From positions 30,009,170 through 30,073,169 of the forward strand of contig CM067064.1 of assembly GCA_033980235.1 (NCBI GenBank): a stretch of DNA of 64,000 bases. The letters are read 5' to 3'. The position numbers were made by a program, and so were the translations under genes. Under the pieces are notes generated by a model. That model ran no database searches. It saw nothing but the letters and a program-made list of their open reading frames with translations, and had not been told where the DNA came from. Of this stretch, positions 21,627 through 33,604 are shown in pieces; the first letter of the stretch is position 1, and each line of letters begins with the position of its first letter. This DNA comes from Diadema setosum (Eukaryota > Echinodermata > Echinoidea > Diadematoida > Diadematidae).

Positions 21627-22008
21627 AGGGATGGTACAGTAATGGTGGAGATGAGAATTAGGCTTTTAACTTTTTGCAAGATACCAAAAAAACGCTTACG
21701 AAATAGTACAGTGCATACCATTTTAGGAGGAATTCAAAGATTATTCGATGAAAATCGGGTTTGGAATGACTGAAACATCCAAAAACAAAGTACAACAAAG
21801 CGATCGCAATAAAGTGTGGGTCCCACACTTTACTAGAATCGCTCTGTTTTTGGATATCTCAGCCATTTCTAAACCAATTTTCATCAAATAAACATTGAAT
21901 TCCTCGTGGAATTACACGCTCTTTCATATTTCACAAGAGGTTTCTCATTATCTCACCAAAAATGTTAGAAACCTGACATTAGATCTCAGCCAAAACTATA
22001 CGATCCCT
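21627..22008. mobile_element. 382-bp near-palindromic MITE flanked by TTAA
   Basis: TTAA flanks both sides (21623-21626 and 22009-22012) and the ends are AGGGAT and ATCCCT. The left and right halves are inverted copies along most of their length. They meet at a perfect 21-nt hairpin, AAAGTGTGGG-T-CCCACACTTT (21811-21831). A TTAA duplication suggests a Kolobok- or piggyBac-like transposase source. There is no coding capacity. Confidence 0.85.
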
Positions 22009-22037
22009 TTAATATGCCCTGTCCACCTTGGACTATA

Positions 22038-22600
22038 CGGTGCACTCCCGTTATAACGAAATGCTCGGGACCGGCAGTTTTCTTTCGTTTTAACGAAATT
22101 TCGTTATAACCGAACAAATACAATATGTAACGAAAACAAGGAAGCCACGCATATATGACACTGTATGATATTATGTTTGTTGAATACTCGTTGTACACTG
22201 GAAACCTATGTGAACAATAAAACAATTGGTTAATCAATTTCAGATTATTGTATTACAATATATAACGCAAGTTCCCCTCGGAAACTGTGCGTGACACACC
22301 AAGCGAACACACAGTGGTGTGACACATTCGCCAATGCAGAGACGCTGTAAATGCCTTGTTCCGCTACGTATTTTCGAAAGCGATCCACATTTCGTTATAA
22401 CGGAGCACATTTCTTTTGTTTTTCTTTGTCAGTGGTGCTCGGAAAAGACTTCGTTATAACGAAAATTTCGCTATAATCGTGTTCGTTATAAGCGAATTTT
22501 GTACCATAGACTTTGATGGCGATAATTTTGGGACCAGAAGTTTTACTTCGTTATAACGAAATTTCGTTATAACCGTGTTCGTTGTAACGGGAGTGCACTG
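22038..22600. mobile_element. 563-bp TA-flanked MITE, pogo/Tigger-like termini
   Basis: TA flanks both sides (22036-22037, 22601-22602). The left end reads CGGTGCACTCCCGTTATAAC and the right end is the complement of CAGTGCACTCCCGTTACAAC. Repeated words such as CGTTATAACGAAATTTCG recur near both ends. The CAGT...CGTTATAACG terminus and TA target fit the pogo/Tigger branch of Tc1/mariner. It is non-autonomous. Confidence 0.75.
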
Positions 22601-22662
22601 TACTTAACATAACAATGTCGGAATTTCGGAGCTTGGGTAATTTTGTTCCATGTTCATCGTGT

Positions 22663-22850
22663 CACTGGCGGCAACCAGGGACAGCCTGGTGGTAGTCGCT
22701 GCCCGGAAAGCAGTAGATGACAGGTTCGAGTCCCACTGGTTCCTTTTTTTCCGACATGTTTGTTAATTTACAGATCAGCGGTTGCGATCTTAACAAATTG
22801 AATTTGTAGAGGGAGACAAAGTGAAGAAACTCACATCTGAACAATTCTCT
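22663..22850 (+). mobile_element. tRNA-derived SINE
   Basis: A tRNA-like head contains a recognisable B box, GGTTCGAGTCC (22723-22733), and a weaker A-box region near 22688-22702. A T-run follows, then a unique tail shared with 12591-12709. Such elements are transcribed by RNA polymerase III and moved by LINE enzymes. The 3' end abuts a LINE fragment. Confidence 0.6.
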
Positions 22851-22854
22851 ACTT

Positions 22855-24880
22855 GTCTAACTTATATATCATTGATATATCACGAACAATAAAGGCCCCA
22901 GGGTGGAGCCCTGGGAACGCTGTGGTGTATATCTGAAACTGCAGGCATGATAGAACTAAAGAATGTTGCCACTTCACGATTTTTTAAGTAGTTGTGGAAC
23001 CAAGTAAGGCGGGCGTCAGTTAAACCCATTTGCTTCAGCTTTTGCAACATAATGAACGGGTCCACCGTATCAAAAGCCCGTTTTGAATCAATGAAGATTG
23101 CTCCGACCCCTGTCGATAGTGAGTAACCAGTCATCCGTACCTTCAGTAAGGCTGTTGTAGTGACGTGTTTATCTCGGAAACCGGACTGTGCTGCGGACAG
23201 CAAGTCGTTTTATTAAATAAAGAGCAAGTTGTTTTTGGACGACTTTTTCAAGGGCTTTTGAAACACATGGCAAAATCGCGATGGGTCGGTAATTTGCTGG
23301 GGAATATTTTTCACCAGACTTAAATGGGATTAGTTTGGACTTCTTCCATCGCGAGGGAAAAATGCCCTCAGCTAAGGACTTATTAAAAAGGTATGTGAGA
23401 GACTGAATTATTATAGGGACTGACATGTTCAGCATATTCATAGATATATCGTCTTAACCCACAGATTTCTTATTTTTCTTACGCATCAATGTTTTAAGTA
23501 CCTCTTGTTCAGTTACAGATGCAAGATGAAACTTAGATTCAACATTTCCATCATTAACAACATTGTTATTAACCCGAGGTATTTTAGACGTTAACTCTGT
23601 TCCAACATCAGCGAAATACATATTAAACTGATTGACTTGGGCAACTTTATCAACACTGGAAAAGCTACATTGAGATGACAAGTTGTTTGACATGACATCT
23701 TTCAGAATATTCCATGTCTGGTTAGAGCTTTTTGAGGCAGATAACTTGGCATTATAAAAATTTCGCTTTGCCTTTCGGATTTTCGAAGTTACAGCGTTTC
23801 TCTTTTTTCAGTATTCTCACCATAACTTATCACAATAAATTTGCATCTTCTTTTTTATCATCCCATCCATTTCATTTATACTATTAAATTTCACCTCATG
23901 GACTTCGGCCTTAAAGGGACATTCCAGACAATTTTTATAATTTCACATCATGTAGTACATAAATCGACAACTCCATGTACAGATTTGTAGAATTTATTGT
24001 GGTTCTTGAGAAGAGAAACAATAGTTTGAAAAACCTTAAACAAATTACACTGAACAAGGATGATGACATAGGAGGTTCACATATTTCAGAAATGTAGCAG
24101 TGTAATTCCATTACAATATAACCGCTTGCTTGCGAGTTCACCTGTGTATAATCTATGCATGCCTTCTTCTTTTGTTCTGCTTCCTTGAGCCCCAACTCAT
24201 GCATTCTTATGGTGACTCTGCCATGTCATCATCCTTGTTCATTGCAATTTGTTTTAAATTTTGAAAATGTTCTTATTCTTCTTCCCAATTATCACAAATT
24301 CTGAAACTCTGTCCTCAGTATAACTAATCTATAGTTGTTCAAATGTAAAAATCTGAAAATCATCCGGAGGTCTCCTTTAAACTTATCTCTTTCTTTTATT
24401 GCGTTTAAGATTTCAGAAGTCATCCAAGGTGATGATTTATTCTTAACACGTTTTTGCCGAGAAGGTATTAACAACTGCCAATAAAAGCTCCTCCCACACA
24501 GACATTAACCGCAGTATAAGCAGGCACAATTATACACATGTTGCAGTTTTTTTTAATGTAAATCTGCCAAGTAAGATTCAAGGGAAAATGGTTCATTTTC
24601 CTGTAACTAACTACACGTGGACTTTTCTGCTGCAGAGTAAACTTCCAGATCATGTAACATAAATAGTGATTACTGATTCCAGTGCAAATAACACCATGTG
24701 ATTTACTCATGTCATTTGAGTTACAAACTCTTTGAATTTTGACATACTCTATAGTATACTTGTTGGTGTTTACCTGGGATAATGAATATATTTCCTTGAT
24801 TTGATTAAGACGCTTAGTATCAATACCGGGAGAAGATTTCATCAGATCATAATTCAAATCACCCATAACAATCTAAAATT
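22855..24880 (-). pseudogene. CR1/L2-type LINE fragment, broken and interrupted by a MITE
   Basis: Read on the minus strand, the segment starts in the endonuclease (MGDLNYDLM near 24866). It passes through a linker (SRQKRVKNKSSPWMTSEIL near 24470-24420) and resumes after the inserted MITE at 23915-24376. The RT N-terminus follows (PANYRPIAILPCVSKALEKV near 23310-23250), then the palm region with GAIFIDSKRAFDTVDP (near 23110-23050). A TAA at 23454-23456, a frameshift near 23210 and another near 22900 interrupt it. The catalytic YxDD region and the whole 3' half are missing at the SINE junction. The endonuclease start is missing at 24880. Confidence 0.8.
23915..24376. mobile_element. 462-bp TTAA-flanked MITE inside the LINE
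   Basis: TTAA lies at 23911-23914 and 24377-24380. The ends AGGGACATTCC and (complement) AGGAGACCTCC are imperfect inverted repeats. LINE homology stops at one TTAA and resumes at the other, which supports a simple insertion. Inner inverted words (GAACAAGGATGATGACAT near 24052 and its complement near 24222) add secondary structure. Confidence 0.6.
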
Positions 24881-25200
24881 GACATCAATTCTTCATAATA
24901 ATGATGATGAGAATGATGATGAGGATGATGACGACTAAATCGTGATTGTAAAGATTATCACAGGTGGGACACGCGTACTCCCTTCATGGTTGACTAACAT
25001 GATGCAGTTGATCCCGAGGAGTTCCCGTGAAGATTTTCTCTCTTTTTTCTGACGTGCGATGTCTGGAATTCTGACCTCTGCAATCCGACCGGCAATAGAG
25101 CAAAGTTGAGTTGCAAACACGATTTGGTTAACGTGTGAAAGCGACCATCGTGTAAATTAAAATGCATGATTTTCCCACGGGGTGCAAAGTGAGACTTATC
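24881..25200. other. No gene seen
   Basis: A short GATGAT-rich microsatellite (24898-24930) and AT-rich sequence. An open minus-strand frame at 24935-25120 has no recognisable domain. Confidence 0.4.
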
Positions 25201-25346
25201 ATGGAGCTACGTTTGTAGCTCCATGCTATTAGATGAAGAGTGAGTACACCTCGCTTGTAGTCACGTATAAATGATCGCTCAACAGTAAACAGACAATACC
25301 GCAGCAGTCCAAGGAGGTATGAGAGAACGTTCTCTTATACCTCCTT
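25201..25346. repeat. Two strong hairpins 87 bp apart
   Basis: ATGGAGCTAC-GTTT-GTAGCTCCAT (25201-25224) is perfect. At 25311-25346 there is a 36-bp palindrome with one mismatched pair, starting AAGGAGGTAT and ending ATACCTCCTT. They could be the ends of a small or deleted mobile element. No partner copies of the arms were found in this window. Confidence 0.55.
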
Positions 25347-26345
25347 GAGCAGTCTTCCTTTTATCCATATATATATACCGCACATCACTCTCTCTCTCTC
25401 AGTATACTTCCACGCAATTCGCATTTTTAGCTCCTCTATTCGTGGTCTGTATAGGATGAACATTCCAAATGGAGTTCCTCACATAAACTGCACGCTCATT
25501 CATTTCATTCATGTGCATTTTCTTCCAACACTGTCGTGATAAAAGAAACTTGCTCAGTCGGTGCCTGTTATTCTGCAAGCCCGTACATAATCACTCCACA
25601 ATGAGATTCAGAGTGATACAACATAATAACAGATGATAAAATCATGGAGAAAAAAAATATAATACAGAACATGGAGAGATTACAAACATGGACAAGAGAC
25701 TGACATAAAACAAAAACAACAATGGTACTCATTACAATAGCTCATATACCTTGTATATGAGTTTATACAGTTCCAGGGCCGTGGCCGTACGTACTGGAAT
25801 AGTCATGATTATGCGCTTAGTTTATGTCTCAATTCAAGAACTAGTCTCTTTATATACCTTAGATTTAGAAAGACATTCCCATCAAAATATCTCAAGAGGG
25901 TGTATATTTATTTCAAATCAGTTTATCACCTTTTCAATTAGCATGAGGAGATGATATTGCTATATGGAGAGAACAAAACCAAATGTTGATTTGCCCTCTT
26001 TTGACAGATAAAACGTGTGGTTTTCCGAATATGGAGCGCGGATCCGAAGCAGCGCGAGACAGTAGACAGACAGGATGACGTCACACAAGAGCTCCAGGAC
26101 CACAAAGAAATGTACGAAATGTCAATTATCCAGATTTTGCTTTATTTCGAAATTAAGAACATGCACCTTGTTCATAAACTAGCAGAGAGTTCAGTCACCG
26201 AGCAATCTTTAGCTTTATTTGTGCTTTTTTTGGGTGTCATTTTATAACTTTTTTAATGTTTGATGGTACAATACTACCAATCAATCGAATCTTGTCCAAC
26301 TTGATGAATCGCTTACACACTCATGTACCTTGTATTGTCAAGATC
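25347..26345. other. No gene seen
   Basis: This is AT-rich DNA. It holds a small perfect hairpin CTCATATAC-CTT-GTATATGAG near 25743-25763 and scattered short frames without features. Confidence 0.4.
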
Positions 26346-26625
26346 AAAGGCATTTTACCATTTGCAGATGAAACAAAACCCAGCTTTAGTGCTCCAAAAT
26401 AGTTCTAAAATGTGAGTTAGTGTAAGGGCTATTGCTACAAAATGTGAACAACATTGTTATGATAAAATTGTTTCCAGAATAAACCGTCTACCGTTATGGT
26501 TTGTTGAGAAAAGTAGTGATATCGCCTCATATTTAGTCTTTACTGCGAAAATTTTATATGGTAGGATGTTTTGTGCTGACCTCCACATATAGGCCTATGC
26601 ATCATATGTAATAACTCTTTTGTAA
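26346..26625. mobile_element. Partial copy of the TTAA/TTTACC MITE family
   Basis: The sequence from AAAGGCATTTTACCATTTGC onward matches 26638-27002 and 44341-44718 but lacks a clear TTAA and the right terminus. It is a truncated neighbour of the complete copy that follows. Confidence 0.65.
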
Positions 26626-26637
26626 TAACATTTTTAA

Positions 26638-27002
26638 AGGCATAATTTACCATTTGCAGATGAAACAAAAGCCCAGCATTAGTGCTTTAAAATAGTTCTA
26701 AAATGTGTGTTAGGGATAGAAACAACCACTGTAAAAATTTGAATCTGTAAAATCGGTGTTAAGTATTGTTAAATATACAAAATGTGAGCAATACTTATAA
26801 TAAAAATGTTTCCAGACTAAACCGTGTACAGTTACGGTTTATTAAGAAAAATACAGATATCTCGTTATATTTTAGGCTTTATCGCGAAATATAATAAGAT
26901 AGGATGTTTAGTGGTACAACAGACCTAAACATAATTCTTATGCATTAAATTTCAAATCTTGAAATTTTTAAAAATCACTGTTCCCAAAGGTAAACAGGAC
27001 CT
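26638..27002. mobile_element. 365-bp TTAA-flanked MITE (TTTACC family)
   Basis: TTAA lies at 26634-26637 and 27003-27006. The ends AGGCATAATTTACC and (complement) AGGTCCTGTTTACC form short inverted repeats. A homologous copy lies at 44341-44718. Confidence 0.75.
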
Positions 27003-28019
27003 TTAAAATCACTGCCCCCAGTGGTAAATAATACCTCTACTATTTGCTTGTGTTGTTGCTTTCATTGTTGATTGATGACACTACTGCAGGCTGAAGGTGC
27101 TGACGTCACAAGTGAACAAGCAAAGTTCGATTCTTCGTCGCCTCACAGAGAAAAAAGACATCAACTGTGATTTCCTCATCAGTCCACCGACGTGACGTAG
27201 AAACTGCATGAGATAATGCCGCATTTATCAAAAATATCACTGCTCTTATTTCACTATTGGGCTTGAGGGAGCGCTCGAAAATTAATCTCGTTCTCGTTCT
27301 TAAAAAGATTGATATATAGTTATTTAAACATATTATGAAACATATACATATACCATATATAGGGCCTATAGGGAATTTTATCGCATTTTGTATTCATGTT
27401 TGTTTCAATCCAATTACAAATGATTATAAATGATTACACATAATATTAACATCATGATATTTGTTTCGGGATCATTTTCAATAAGCCTACTTTGTGCTTT
27501 TCATGATTACGCCATTATATCATTTTGATACCATGTATTCCTGTTTGTTTGTTTTTTCTGGAAATTTTGTAAACCCATCATGAAAGTGGAAATAAATGAA
27601 ATTAGATGTAATATTCATTTACACATTATCATACACATGACGTAGGTATGCGTGTGTGTATGGTTGTATTTAAAAGTCATGGATCTATTAGACAATAGAC
27701 TGTGACATAATCACTTCGGCACTCTATGCTTAATTTCCAGTGCTCTCTATACAATGTTAAATAACTTATCATTCTAACCATGAATTTCGTCAATTACTCT
27801 GGCATGAGCCTCGTCGCTGATACATGATGGGCTGTTTATAATCGGGTCTACGATATGTTTTCTACAAAAGAATTGACATACATGCAACCTCTTAGAAATA
27901 TTTTGTTTTTATGACTATGTAGTCACTCCGTTTGTCTACAGGGAAACACCAGATTTGAACTTGGTATTTTCTTCCTATTTGGGGGCGCTGCATGCTTATG
28001 GCCAAAGTATGTTTGGTGC
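27003..28019. other. No gene seen
   Basis: AT-rich sequence with no supportable coding region. A CRE-like TGACGTCA occurs near 27102. Confidence 0.4.
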
Positions 28020-28063
28020 TGTGTTTGTTTGTTTGTCTGTTTGTTTGTTTGTTTGTTTGTTTG
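28020..28063. repeat. (GTTT)n microsatellite
   Basis: About ten GTTT units with one GTCT interruption. Confidence 0.9.
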
Positions 28064-28157
28064 TAAGAACACGAGAACAGCTTTATAGTTGGTATGGTCC
28101 ACATGTTTTAAACAGTTATTTATTTACTTCTGAACCTCAAACGGTTCATATATATTA

Positions 28158-28158
28158 T

Positions 28159-28214
<56 letters not shown>
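28158..28214. repeat. (AC)n-(AT)n microsatellite
   Basis: A run of AC dinucleotides passes directly into AT dinucleotides. Confidence 0.95.
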
Positions 28215-28217
<3 letters not shown>

Positions 28218-29953
28218 ACGAGAATCAATAAAATATATACCATGGAGCTATATACTGATCACATTGCATTTCCCTCATAACAGCGACTATTTCTTCACGT
28301 TTAATATACATAATATACAACCTTCTAATGTTCATTTCAGTTCAATTGTATTCATTTCAACACAAATTGCTAAAACAGTAAAACAATGATAAAGGTGTGA
28401 CACATCAGTGAATATCCAATAAACAGTAAATAACAACACAAGAATCAAACATAACACTTGCCATCACATAGTGATATCTAAGAGAATAAGCAGCTTAGAA
28501 TTCCGAGCAAGTGTTAGAAACCCTCTTAGCATTAATCAAGCATTTCTCTTGACATTGTTACATCGGTATGAATAGTGTTAGTCCCCGAAAACATAAAGGC
28601 AAATAGTAGAGTTATCCACTTTTTTTTCAATCCCTTTGATATAGTACTTATTTGTCCTCATTATCCGATGTGTCTTTATATGGGCACTATCGTTTTTTAA
28701 CCTGCATTCATGACATCATTTGTGGAGTGAAATACATGTGTATCCTGATGTATCGTGTATATGAGTTTATATCGATTGCTCCATAATCAATGTTTTACTT
28801 CGTTGTGGCAAAGATTATCTAAAGTCATCATTCTGAATGGTATTGTCAATAAATCAACAACTTGAACGTGGATGCGACTCTGTTCCATTTTTTTTTTTTT
28901 GTCATAGCAGCACGACTACTCCCTGATTTTCCTTTGCTAAAACAAATGCATTATAAACATACATCCTTCTACATGTAAACCCAGAAGTTCTACCTGTCAA
29001 TTGAAACTGAGGGATTTAGCGTTGACTGCGAACTGTATTTAAAGAATATTCGATGGATGATAAAATGGGACAAGTGTAAGCGCAACTAAAGTCCATGAAA
29101 GAGCCCGATTAAGCAGGAATTCTATGTAGGATCATATGGGCTGTAGGAATGGAGTTACTTATTTAATACACTTAGTTCCTTCAGAATCACTCCTGTCTTG
29201 TTGTATACATGAAGAGAAAGAGGAAGTCACCACTGGCGATGTGCGAGCCCTGTCTGTCGCTGCACTCTCCATCACTGGAGATCACGAAATGGATCATGTA
29301 AGGCAATGCTGCGAAATCTGATTAGCGCCATCTTGAGTTACATCGATAGAGAAAGACTAGTTCTGGATGCAGGTTAACATTGAGTTTTTTGCTTGTGACC
29401 TGTATCGGTCCTACTCAGATTACGACACTAAATTGTCGATTAGGTAGATGCCAGAAGGTCGTTGATGCTGGGGACGTTACATGGATACTTACTACCTCTT
29501 GACATGGAAGACAGTTTTGATCATTTACCAGTAAAGGTCGCTTTGGCATCATTCACTCTGGACCCTCATTCATGTTCAACTTCTTATACGCATGGACATA
29601 CAGTACCTCAAGTGTATGTTTGACTGTGTATGGGTACTGTTATGTGTGACTGTGTGAGTGTGTGCATGAATATACATGTGTTTTTGTGACTACGGGGATA
29701 AAGAAAATTGAAATCACCAAACTTATTGAAAAAAATAATAATAATGATAATAGTAAGTCTGTTTAAATAAGTGTATGTCAATTCAACCCCACCTGCCGGG
29801 AAACCCAGTAGAGTTCGAAGTGGCTGTTCCCACATATCATTACACAACCAGTATGTAGAGCCTAACAGGCATAACTGAACAGAAACAATATTCAATCAAT
29901 AAACCACTACGGAGTTCCAGTTTGCAGAAAGTAAGCACAAAAAATGTTTTTTT

Positions 29954-29986
<33 letters not shown>

Positions 29987-30190
29987 TTTTTTACAATCGA
30001 TAGTCATGTCGGGTTTTAAATTCACAGAGAAATTCCATTGATAAAATGATTATTCATGCAATCCCAAAAACAGAGTTTGCCGGCATACAGCAAGCCTATA
30101 TTGTATTTGGCAATAATAATAAGAATAACAATATTGATGCATTTAAAGCAAAACAATGGCATTGATTTCCAATTAGTGTCGATCAATTGA
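28215..30190. other. No gene seen
   Basis: AT-rich DNA with several T homopolymers (for example 28888-28902 and 29947-29992). The frames are short and show no domain. Confidence 0.4.
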
Positions 30191-30194
30191 CGTG

Positions 30195-30400
30195 TCGATC
30201 ACCTGGTCTAAAGTTCATTCTTTGTTTGATATTCCGTATATTTTGATTATCCTGTTGCGTGAAGTTATAACGCAATGCGTTACTTTGAAAACGAATGAAA
30301 AGCCTACACCAACTGGGGAAAAGAAAAGGTGATTTTGTACCAAAGTGAAAATGGGCTAATTCCGAACTGGCTTGCTTATCTGACTTCTGGTGTGTCTGCA
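30195..30400 (+). repeat. Dispersed repeat R3, first copy
   Basis: The order of words 'ggtctaaag..cattctttgtttga', 'ctttgaaaacgaatgaaaa' and 'aactggggaaaagaaaaggt' is shared with 33605-33805 and, inverted, with 36715-36895. Confidence 0.6.
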
Positions 30401-31116
30401 ATGCGAGTTTGTTATAAAGACAGTACAGGTTGAGGGCGCAGTCACTGTGCCATAAATATTCTAACCTTGAAAAATGAGCGTTTGAAATATCAGTTGACTG
30501 TGTGAATATTCTCTGGATATAATATGGACAAATAAAGTGTCAGCCTACCATTTGTATTCTTCAAAACTTAAGATTTCATATTCGAACAATTACAACACCT
30601 TCGGGGGCAATCAATCCATAATTATACTCAATCCATTCTCAGGTGGGTGTCCCTGATCGATCGTGAGATGCCCTTATACTATCTTCTAGAGTAATTCACA
30701 AAAGTTACGAGCTATGCTTTCTTGTGGATTTTGTCTTTTCCATATGTAGTTAAAATACAAGTTTAGATGCTTACTTGTTCATTTATCAAAACATAAAGAT
30801 GAAATTACTTATGACTGTACTATTATGTATTATTAAAGTTTGTGTGATATGATATCCTTTACTCATGTATTCGTTATGTATATTACGCTGTATTACTTTA
30901 TCTGGAAATAAAATTATCCGAATCGAATTAAATTGAAGTATAATAAAAAAAAAAAATCAAAATGTTGGCATACAGCTTGTAGAATATCTCACAGAACAGG
31001 ATTATGCATTTTCCATGGAAACGGGCAGGAAATAAATCACGTGACCTTTCCTCGAAGAGCATTTGGAAGGTCGCCATCTTAAATTTCTAGGAGACCATAA
31101 AGGTTCATTACATCAT
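30401..31116. other. No gene seen
   Basis: AT-rich DNA with an A-run at 30945-30957 and no supportable coding region. Confidence 0.4.
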
Positions 31117-32035
31117 TAGGTGATACGCTATCAGCGTATCACCTATTGTGATTGTCAAAATCTCTCTTTATTTTTTTTTATTCTTCTTTCTTTCTGGACA
31201 ATTTTGTGTCGTCAATATCTCAAGAATGACATTACGAAATAACATGACATTTTCAGTCGACATGTCTCATGACAAAATCTAGCCACAATAAGGTTTTCAT
31301 GACAGTAACATATCTATGACGTCATCTAGGCGCCATTTTGTGATTTTCGGACCTTGTCACATGATCGATCATAACTTCATAACTAGATGTCATTTCTGTA
31401 TCATTTTCGGTGGACATGAAGTTCAGGTCACGCTCTATCTTACTTTTTAACGCTAGTTACACAGGTCATCATTACGCGCGCGTAAGCGCGCGTCAAAATT
31501 TTAAAAGGCTCAAAACGACTTCCCAATGGGAAATCTCGAAGTTTCAGACAATTTTAAGCGTTTCAAACATTTTCTCGCGTGCGCGTCCGTCCGCGCAATT
31601 TCGCGCGCAGAGCCCGTTAGCAACATGAAAATGCAATTTTTTGACTGATTTGGATTCCTGATACTTTGAGTGATAATATCCATTGATTTCCGATCGATTT
31701 CGACCTATAACAAAGGAATGCACTGGCGTCAAAGTTGAAATTCCGCGTGTGCGTCTTTCTGCAAATATAGTGAAAAAACATGTCTTTGTTTATTTCGCCA
31801 TAGCTCTTTAAATCGTCCGTTGACCCTATATTTAGATTGCATATTACAAAAGTATATGAATTGTAAATAACATTCCAAGTATCAGTATTGCCAGGTAAAC
31901 GCGATGACGTCATCATATCGTCATTTTAAATAAAAAAAGTGGAATTGATTTTTTTGAGGTACTGTTTCTGACATTCATTTGCTCGTATCTCTGTTGTTTA
32001 AGCTCAATATTACCCCAAATTCAGATATAATGCAC

Positions 32036-32376
32036 TTTGAACATTTGCCTTTCAAGTCCATGTAAAGGTTTTGGAATATGATGACGTCATCATACTAGAA
32101 ATTGTGATTAAAGGTAAAGACTCAAAATCAGACAAGTTTACGTGTTATGTCTATGGGAGGTGATTTTTTTTTTAAACCATGCATTGACTTGACAACGTTT
32201 AAGCACCTTTACCTCATCTGATTTTACTCCATTTCCTCTGAAACATAAATATGTTGTAGCTGAGACAATAAGCTTTAGTAATCATGCATTTTATGTTTTC
32301 AAATCTCCTCATCAGGTTGACAATTTTGCAATTTAAAACTGAAAATGAGAATGCAATCTGTACGGAACGATTCCCA
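32036..32376 (+). repeat. Internal repeat R1, first copy
   Basis: 32108-32376 matches 34763-35025 closely ('taaagactcaaaatcagac' onward). The part before it, with 'cactttgaac', GATGACGTCATC and 'aattgtgattaaaggtaa', matches 35390-35475. Confidence 0.8.
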
Positions 32377-32499
32377 ATTTTTCTTTGCAACTGTATATTG
32401 ATCGAATCCACGCTGCCACTTGTGGGAAGTTGAATAGCGCCATCACAAGTCAACACTGTCACGATAGTATTTAGATTTAAGTTTCGCACTCGATCTTCA

Positions 32500-32670
32500 G
32501 GACAGCCATGTGGCATAATCGGTTAGCGCGCTGGTTGTTCATGACGCCATACCGGAAGGCGAGAGGTTCGACTCCCGCAGGACTTTTATCCGTTCTTTCT
32601 TTTTTTCTCTTTTTTTTTTCGGCAGTTCAGCTTTACTCCGATGTCATTTATCGTATTATTTTATCAAGTG
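32500..32670 (+). mobile_element. tRNA-derived SINE head, copy 1
   Basis: A-box-like TGGCATAATCGG (32511-32522) and B box GGTTCGACTCC (32565-32575) are spaced as in a tRNA. A T-rich linker and a 'ggcagttcagcttta' tail follow. No cloverleaf acceptor pairing is seen, so it is not a functional tRNA gene. Confidence 0.6.
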
Positions 32671-32699
32671 TACGTAACCCGTGAACACGGCTGCTCTAT

Positions 32700-33080
32700 T
32701 TCCCTTGTTTTGTATTGGATTTTGGAGATTGGGTTTGCTTCATTAATTTTGTCACACTTAATGTTGTAAATTGCCCCTTGTTACAGTGTCCCGCTTGCCA
32801 CCTTTCGTTTGCTCTTTCCTTTTCTCTTCATTGGTTATTGTTATACTGTAACAGGATAGGTAGGAACATGTACGTTTAAATAACTTGCAGGAATGGGAGC
32901 TGAATTGATTAACTCTAGTCCAGGTGTATGGCGTCTCGCTCATCTCTTTGAAATTCCAGGTTGTTATTGTTTGACCCAATAACGGAGTTGTAAACAGGTT
33001 TTATGTTGCTATAGAGGTATCTTGTGCCACATGAATGGAAAGCATCACTGTTTAGTAGTAGTAATGGACTTTTTCATGTT
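32700..33080 (+). repeat. Internal repeat R2, first copy
   Basis: It matches 33870-34215 over most of its length, including 'aggtgtatggcgtctcgctc' and 'cactgtttagtagtagtaat'. Confidence 0.85.
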
Positions 33081-33106
33081 GTATATGGTATAAATATTTA
33101 AGATAA

Positions 33107-33131
<25 letters not shown>
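33107..33131. repeat. (AT)n microsatellite
   Basis: Short AT dinucleotide run inside the duplicated block. Confidence 0.8.
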
Positions 33132-33137
<6 letters not shown>

Positions 33138-33169
33138 AAAAGATTAAAGATAAATTTCACATCCAATCT

Positions 33170-33355
33170 TCGGTACAGCCGTGTGGCTTTATAGTCACTT
33201 AGCGCGCTGCATGGTCATTATGCACTACCTTATAACGAGATGTTCGAGACCCGCAGGACGCTATCATTCTTTTTTTCTCTCTTTCTTTGTGTTTCTTTTG
33301 GCAGTTCAGCTTTATTCCGATCGATGTCATTTATCGTATTATCTTATCAATAGAC
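33170..33355 (+). mobile_element. tRNA-derived SINE head, copy 2
   Basis: A B-box-like TGTTCGAGACC (33241-33251), a 'gtgtggctttatagtcac' A-box region, a T-rich linker and the same 'ggcagttcagctttattccg' tail as copy 1. Confidence 0.55.
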
Positions 33356-33604
33356 CAGTTCGTAATTGCACTCTGCGCATGAGCAGAGAAAGGTCATTTG
33401 TACCAACAGGAATTTTGGTTTATTATTTCACTGAAATGAGCATCTGTGATGTGATGATTATTCATGTGATCCTTATCTGATTAGTGCTTGCCAGCACATC
33501 CACCTGATAGCAAGCCTGGCATTTGCAATATCAAAAGAAAAAGGTTGTCATTGCACTCCATACGAAACAATAAATTAGATGCCTGCTAAAATGTGAACTG
33601 ACGG

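Noticed and set aside
24935..25120. Open minus-strand frame upstream of the LINE fragment
   Set aside because: There are no LINE endonuclease or other motifs and it is too short to call.
25743..28772. Possible third Helentron-like pair: hairpin CTCATATAC...GTATATGAG and a recurrence of GTATATGAGTTTATA near 28757
   Set aside because: No convincing second hairpin follows the right copy and the words are AT-rich, so chance is likely.
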